From NCBI RefSeq assembly GCF_002482385.1, contig NZ_DLFW01000023.1, positions 1 to 64,000 on the forward strand: a stretch of DNA of 64,000 nt, in the 5' to 3' direction. A program made the position numbers and the translations under genes. This document shows positions 59,741-64,000 of the stretch, one piece after another (position 1 is the stretch's first letter; each line of letters opens with the position of its first letter). Source of the DNA: Dysgonomonas sp. UBA7710 (GTDB lineage: Bacteria > Bacteroidota > Bacteroidia > Bacteroidales > Dysgonomonadaceae). Below the pieces are notes generated by a model, which saw only the letters and a program-made list of their open reading frames with translations, did not search any database and was not told where the DNA came from.

Positions 59741-62646
59741 CAAAACAAATCATTTATATATTCTCCTGTTTGTGCATAAGTTTACTCCTCTCACCACAAA
59801 TCGGAGCACAGACTTGTAATACTAATTTCACTGTGAGCACTCAGATCAAGAATTCCACTTGTTTGTCTAATGGGGAAATTACCGTAACACTAGGAGGAGA
59901 TCTTACCAATATATTTAATGTACAATACGGACTCAGTTCCCAAGGGGGATTCTCTATCAATCCGCAAAGTGACAATGTATTAAGAAATATACCTCCCGGC
60001 ACATACGAATTGACAGTACGGGCTTTCTGTACAGTAGACAGCGAATACAGTACTGTTAAGAGTGTTTCAAATCTGGTGGTCGGAGGTACTTACAAGGTAC
60101 CGGAAGTTTCACTTAACTCTGATGTTTCCCGAAAATCATATCAAGAGTGCAATACCGGTATTATTGCCCTGAATGTTACCAATGGTAGCGGGACTTTTAC
60201 GTTTACTATTACTTCGGCGCCGGCAGGTGTAACGACACCCCAGGTAGTTACTCCTACAAAGAGTGGAAATGTTTATACTTTTCCTGGTCAAAACTATCCT
60301 GCAGGGAATTATACAGTGCAGGTGAGCGATGGATGTTATACATCGGTCAGGGATTTTACACTGGGAGCTATTACCGGATTTCCCGTTTTTACTAACCAGA
60401 CTCAGACTTCTTTTCGTCCGGATGTAGATAATACTCAAGGTTCATGTGGTTATGTAAAATGGACTGCATCTTCAACTGAAGTTTCTACCAATCCGGACTA
60501 TAAAAGATATTACAACGATACGATGTATGAAATAGGTGCTGCTCCTGCCGGACAGACACCAACTCACTGGACGAACTGGAACAGTACTGCTACCGGCGGG
60601 ATATTATTGAACATATCTCCTAATACAATAGCTAATTTTTATACATCGAACAGTCTTGCAATTTATATACGTTTGAAAGGTTGTGATGACGTTTACAAAA
60701 GTTTTACTACTAATATAAAAAAGCCAACCTATTTTACTTATACTATGCGTGATCGCAATTGCGATAACTATACATATACAATGAGGGCATGGACTGATTA
60801 TGATGGATTGTTTTGTTATCCATTAAATTTTGTAGTGAAAAAAACAACCGGGGGAGATGTAGTTTATAGTAACCCCAACTGGTTATATAATGTCAACTCT
60901 AATGATATAATGACTTTGGAGTATGATACTCAGTATACTGTAACATGTACAGACCAAAATGGTACGGTAGTTACTAGTTCCATTTCTGCTCTAAATCGAA
61001 ACATTACATTTACCACCAATAGGCTTAATTGCGACAGTTATCAATTGGCTTATTATCTACCAAGCGGAACCCATAAATGTATACCTGTCGAGGTGACTAT
61101 TACTGATCCCAATAATACAGTAGTATGTACTCAAACTCTTACTAATACTACGACAACCTATTCCTGTCCTTTGGAGTACGGCAAGACATATACCTTCACC
61201 GCAGTATATGCCGATGGTTTTACTTATACTACAACCCGTAATGTAGCATCCACATTACCGACAACCTATTCCCTGACTACATCTAGTTCATATGACGATA
61301 AATGTTCCGTAGATAGAGGAGGCCTATATATATCCGCAAATGCAAGTTGGCCAATAGGAACTACTTTGACAATAACGGGACCCGCAGGATATGTTTCACA
61401 AACGGTAACCACGACATCAACCTCTTCCTCTTATTATATGGGTACAACAAATTTACCTCCGGGTGTCTATACGCTTACAGCTAATCACGGCTGTGGCAAT
61501 CCTGTTACTGCGACTCTCAATAACCCGGGTATATATAGTTACAAAGACCTTGGCTATAATGAGCAATTAACTTGTTCCGGAATGAAGATAACCCCGACCG
61601 GTAGTATAACATATAAAGGCAATCCAACGACTACATACTACCGCTTGACCAGTGGCCCTGCGGGATATGATAAAACAGTAATTGCTCCGGGGGGATCTTT
61701 CACTTTTTCCGGGCCGGGAACTTATGTATTAGGTATATTGACGGACAATAGTTCTACTGCCTGTGTTATTGGTAGTACTACAATTGTTTATACTGCTCCG
61801 CCTTTAGACCTCGATCCTAATGCTACTTCAGCATATGTATGCGTGGGAGGAACCACCGGGAACATTTCGGTGAAGGCTATGAACGGAGTTGCGCCTTATA
61901 CATACCAGTTGTGGAATGCAGATAATACTGTAAAAATACCGGGTGTCACAGATATTACGACCAGCGGTATTGCCCATTTCACCTATGGACTTGCTGATGA
62001 GACTTATACTGTTCGTATCAACGACCAGTGCGGAAATGCATTTGAGCAGCAGATAACTATATCTAATCTTCAGACTGCAAAAATAGTATATGCGAGTACG
62101 AACCCTGTTTGTACAGGCGGGACGATACAGCTCAAATGTATCACTTTGGGAAATACCGATTATACATGGACAGGGCCTAACGGTTTCACATCCGATTTAC
62201 AGAACCCGGCTATTAATAATGTACAGACTAATATGACGGGTTGGTACAAAGTATCGGTTACGCCGGAGTATTGCGGTATAGAGAAACTGGATAGTGTATA
62301 CGTTACAGTGACACCACCTTTGGTACCAACACCGGGTACTGCAGACCAGACCGTAGAGGTATGCGTGCGTGAACAAACAACCTTAACGGCTGATGTGACA
62401 GGTGGGGAAGGATTCTATACTTACCAATGGCAATCAAGTACAAACGGTACGTCATGGTCTAATATAGCAGGAGCTACAAGCACTTCTTATGTGCCTCCCG
62501 TTCAGATAAAATCGGGAGTATATTACTACCGTAGGGTGACCACAGATACTACATGCGGTATAGTTTACAATCTGGTAACACTAAATGTAAAAGCCTGTTA
62601 TATCCTTGTGAATCCGAATATCAGGACACGGGCAGGGAATAGATGA
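59737..62646 (+). CDS. large secreted adhesin-like protein with Ig-like repeats
   Basis: A 969-residue exported protein. Signal peptide about 1-25 (IFSCLCISLLLSPQIGAQ), then Thr/Ser/Asn/Tyr/Pro-rich beta-sandwich-like modules with paired cysteines (SprB/PKD/Ig-like in style), e.g. GNYTVQVSDGCYTSVRDFTL and PPGVYTLTANHGCGNP. Near the C-terminus are two clearer Ig-like domains: VCTGGTIQLKCITLGNTDYT with WTGPNGFTSD (about 790-860), and QTTLTADVTGGEGFYTYQWQ (about 880-960). It ends KACYILVNPNIRTRAGNR, not a recognisable T9SS type A or B sorting domain. Probably a surface adhesin; the export and anchoring route is unclear. A strong terminator follows. Confidence 0.82.
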   Translation: MTKQIIYIFSCLCISLLLSPQIGAQTCNTNFTVSTQIKNSTCLSNGEITVTLGGDLTNIFNVQYGLSSQGGFSINPQSDNVLRNIPPGTYELTVRAFCTVDSEYSTVKSVSNLVVGGTYKVPEVSLNSDVSRKSYQECNTGIIALNVTNGSGTFTFTITSAPAGVTTPQVVTPTKSGNVYTFPGQNYPAGNYTVQVSDGCYTSVRDFTLGAITGFPVFTNQTQTSFRPDVDNTQGSCGYVKWTASSTEVSTNPDYKRYYNDTMYEIGAAPAGQTPTHWTNWNSTATGGILLNISPNTIANFYTSNSLAIYIRLKGCDDVYKSFTTNIKKPTYFTYTMRDRNCDNYTYTMRAWTDYDGLFCYPLNFVVKKTTGGDVVYSNPNWLYNVNSNDIMTLEYDTQYTVTCTDQNGTVVTSSISALNRNITFTTNRLNCDSYQLAYYLPSGTHKCIPVEVTITDPNNTVVCTQTLTNTTTTYSCPLEYGKTYTFTAVYADGFTYTTTRNVASTLPTTYSLTTSSSYDDKCSVDRGGLYISANASWPIGTTLTITGPAGYVSQTVTTTSTSSSYYMGTTNLPPGVYTLTANHGCGNPVTATLNNPGIYSYKDLGYNEQLTCSGMKITPTGSITYKGNPTTTYYRLTSGPAGYDKTVIAPGGSFTFSGPGTYVLGILTDNSSTACVIGSTTIVYTAPPLDLDPNATSAYVCVGGTTGNISVKAMNGVAPYTYQLWNADNTVKIPGVTDITTSGIAHFTYGLADETYTVRINDQCGNAFEQQITISNLQTAKIVYASTNPVCTGGTIQLKCITLGNTDYTWTGPNGFTSDLQNPAINNVQTNMTGWYKVSVTPEYCGIEKLDSVYVTVTPPLVPTPGTADQTVEVCVREQTTLTADVTGGEGFYTYQWQSSTNGTSWSNIAGATSTSYVPPVQIKSGVYYYRRVTTDTTCGIVYNLVTLNVKACYILVNPNIRTRAGNR

Positions 62647-62668
62647 TACATCTCATGAATAAATACGA

Positions 62669-62701
62669 AAAGGGGGGGACTTATTGCAAGTCCCCCCCTT
62701 T
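62669..62701 (+). terminator. intrinsic terminator of the surface-protein operon
   Basis: AAAGGGGGGGACTT (62669-62682), loop ATTGC, AAGTCCCCCCCTTT (62688-62701). Perfect 14-bp stem with seven G:C pairs, 22 bp after the stop codon. Confidence 0.9.
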
Positions 62702-62731
62702 ATTATTTATTTAACGGGGTATAACGATATA

Positions 62732-62962
62732 TTAATAATAATTTTCAGGAAATATGGCACTAAGTTCAATATATATAGACCCGTCTCTATCACTGATGTG
62801 AACTTTATTCTCTCTGGACAGCCATCCGATAGCAAGGAGTATCAACGAATCTTTGTAATGCGTATAATCTCCGATTTGTCTTACTGAAAGACTACCTTTT
62901 GTTGACAGGAGACGCCAGATATTACCGGCGTTTGTTCCAATAGCATTATCCGTCATAGCCAT
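62732..62962 (-). CDS. winged-helix domain protein (DUF2582-like)
   Basis: Small DNA-binding-like protein. Although the frame is open to 63199, the conserved part starts at residue MAMTDNAIG, so I place the start at the ATG at 62962 (76 residues; a second ATG at 62956 gives 74). Seen: AIGTNAGNIWRLLSTKGSLS, then VRQIGDYTHYKDSLILLAIG and WLSRENKVHI, the full pattern of the DUF2582 winged-helix family, common as single-domain proteins in Bacteroidales. Possibly a chromosomal gene flanking the prophage, or a phage-side regulator; its orientation is opposite to the terminase. Confidence 0.8.
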   Translation of the reverse strand: MAMTDNAIGTNAGNIWRLLSTKGSLSVRQIGDYTHYKDSLILLAIGWLSRENKVHISDRDGSIYIELSAIFPENYY

Positions 62963-63401
62963 AAGTTTAAAATGATTAAAAATCAATCGAAAAACTCTAT
63001 ATTGAAATAGAGGAGTAAGTAGTATTCCGGATAAACAATCCGTCACAAGGGCCTTTAAATACAAGTATAAGAATTTGTCCGTTACCGGTTGCCGGATATG
63101 GCGGACATGCGCGTTTCCTTCTACCCTTAAAGTTAAGAACATTTTCCTGTAATTCCAATAAATATAATCAAATTTTATAGATAATTTATTATATTTCATA
63201 TCATTCCATGTTTTTTAGCACAGCGGATAACGATAAATGTAACTATTTTGTCAAATATCGCTATCAACTTTCAAAAACTTTATCTATAAGTAAAAAACCA
63301 ATTTTACTTATATGAAAACGAGCATGAATAACAATTCACCAAAGTACATGATAATTTTGTTATGCGCGTTTCCATACATCCATTAAAAACAAAATTATCG
63401 T
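62963..63401. other. intergenic region at the prophage edge
   Basis: About 440 bp without a supported gene; it holds a small hairpin CTCTAT/ATAGAG near 62995-63012 and a 12-bp inverted repeat just before the terminase gene (63350-63361 / 63388-63399). No att site can be identified from this side alone. Confidence 0.6.
63350..63399. repeat. 12-bp inverted repeat upstream of the terminase gene
   Basis: GATAATTTTGTT (63350-63361) and AACAAAATTATC (63388-63399), perfect complements 26 bp apart, ending 2 nt before the terminase ATG. Confidence 0.7.
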
Positions 63402-64000
63402 ATGAAAACTACCTCCGTATTTAAGCGCAACCTCGAAGGAATAAACGAAAGGAACCGCTATATCGTAAACAAAGGCTCGACCCGTTCGTCGAAGACTTAC
63501 AGTATCCTGCAACTGCTGCATGCCATTGCTTCGCATTCCGAAGCACCGAGGATTATATCGGTGGTTTCCGAATCTATGCCCCATCTGAAAAGGGGTTGTA
63601 TCCGTGATTTCATGGATATGCTTCAGCGGGAAAGTATGTGGGAACAGAAAAACTGGAATGCCACGGATAAGATTTACAAGGTGAATAATTCTATTATTGA
63701 ATTCTTTTCAGCCGATAATCCGGGTAAGGTACACGGCCCTTCGCGCGATATACTCTACATCAACGAGTGCATCAATATCGAATATGAGGTGTACCGCCAA
63801 CTGGCGATCCGCACGACCGAATATATTATTCTCGACTGCAATCCCTGCTTCGAATTCTGGCTCGATGAAAAGGTGCTTGTCCTGCCCGAAGCCAAACTGA
63901 TACACTCTACTTATCGCGACAATGAATTTCTCTCATGTGCGCAGGTCAGGGAAATAGAATCGAACCGGGATGACGAAGACTGGTGGCGGGTCTACGGTGA
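63402..64000 (+). CDS. phage terminase large subunit (PBSX type), N-terminal part
   Basis: Motor ATPase/nuclease that packages phage DNA; 199 codons are visible and the frame runs off the window. Seen: NRYIVNKGSTRSSKTYSILQ (about 17-36) with a Walker A-like GSTRSSKT, then VVSESMPHLKRGCIRDFM, a Walker B/catalytic Glu LYINECINIEYEVYRQL (about 124-140), and EYIILDCNPCFEFWLDEK (about 148-165). This is the Terminase_3/PBSX pattern. No small-subunit gene precedes it; terS may be absent, unrecognised or elsewhere. It marks the left part of a prophage or phage remnant. GC content rises relative to the preceding intergenic DNA. Confidence 0.88.
   Translation, partial: MKTTSVFKRNLEGINERNRYIVNKGSTRSSKTYSILQLLHAIASHSEAPRIISVVSESMPHLKRGCIRDFMDMLQRESMWEQKNWNATDKIYKVNNSIIEFFSADNPGKVHGPSRDILYINECINIEYEVYRQLAIRTTEYIILDCNPCFEFWLDEKVLVLPEAKLIHSTYRDNEFLSCAQVREIESNRDDEDWWRVYG

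Noticed and set aside
62560..62646. T9SS C-terminal sorting domain on the 969-residue protein.
   Set aside because: The last residues do not show the type A or type B (gliding-motility-associated) pattern.
62963..63199. N-terminal extension of the winged-helix gene.
   Set aside because: The conserved domain begins at the ATG at 62962; the upstream part has no family resemblance and lies in intergenic-like AT-rich DNA.

Overview
The window reads as chromosome of a member of the Bacteroidetes, most likely order Bacteroidales (a Dysgonomonas-like genome is my best guess from protein character; no rRNA is present to settle it). The base composition is moderately AT-rich. Many genes are preceded by the Bacteroidetes -7 box TAnnTTTG instead of a sigma70 -10 box, and Shine-Dalgarno sequences are weak or absent. 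Lineage-typical genes include fused secDF, a gldB homologue, ileS-dksA/traR-lspA-DUF4296 in a row, a two-subunit methylmalonyl-CoA mutase and a CarboxypepD_reg/beta-barrel receptor.

Layout. 1-4.5 kb: CBS/CorC membrane protein, tgt, an LptF/LptG-type permease and a KdsC-like phosphatase. 4.5-10 kb (minus strand): a DUF2520 Rossmann protein, a small membrane protein, a nitroreductase, a polyprenyl-phosphate sugar transferase and topA. 10-11.9 kb: an unrecognised 358-residue protein, then a gene-free stretch with a 153-bp MITE-like element. 11.9-17.7 kb: ileS, a DksA/TraR-family gene, lspA, a DUF4296 lipoprotein and a 98-residue protein. 17.9-25.4 kb: a surface-glycan cluster of six glycosyltransferases and a WaaP-like kinase, four genes rightward meeting three leftward at overlapping stop codons, with no flippase or polymerase. 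25.4-29.8 kb (minus): prfC, a lipoprotein, rfbD, fabD. 30-36.7 kb: an RluA-type pseudouridine synthase, an XRE-cupin regulator next to an acyl-CoA synthetase, and secDF. 37-45.8 kb: dnaB, gldB, a small unknown, tsaD, an M48 protease, a secreted protein with 20-residue repeats, cinA and a DUF2185-like protein. 46-53 kb: outer-membrane receptor, rnpA-yidD, small exported proteins, a HAD-family protein lacking its nucleophile, an AraC regulator and a DUF6602 nuclease-like protein. 53.2-57.3 kb: mutB and mutA. 57.3-62.7 kb: about 1.2 kb without genes, holding an (AG)9 tract, followed by a three-gene secreted/surface-protein operon closed by a strong terminator. 62.7-64 kb: a small winged-helix gene and the first 199 codons of a PBSX-type phage terminase large subunit, so a prophage probably begins here and runs out of the window.

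Most coding content is housekeeping (translation, tRNA modification, replication, secretion, lipid and propionate/succinate metabolism) plus cell-envelope construction. The less ordinary signals lie between genes: a dispersed palindrome with core AGGTCTGYGACCT (six intergenic sites, four in the gene-sense orientation just upstream of starts), a recurrent GTTACCTTTGTTAC element, heptamer and octamer arrays at gene borders, and a MITE-like element. At protein level the notable points are a Tgt without its zinc cysteines, a HAD protein with a Gly in place of the nucleophilic Asp, cysteine clusters in MutA, and the uncharacterised surface operon behind a dinucleotide repeat. I found no CRISPR array, rRNA, tRNA or complete insertion sequence.
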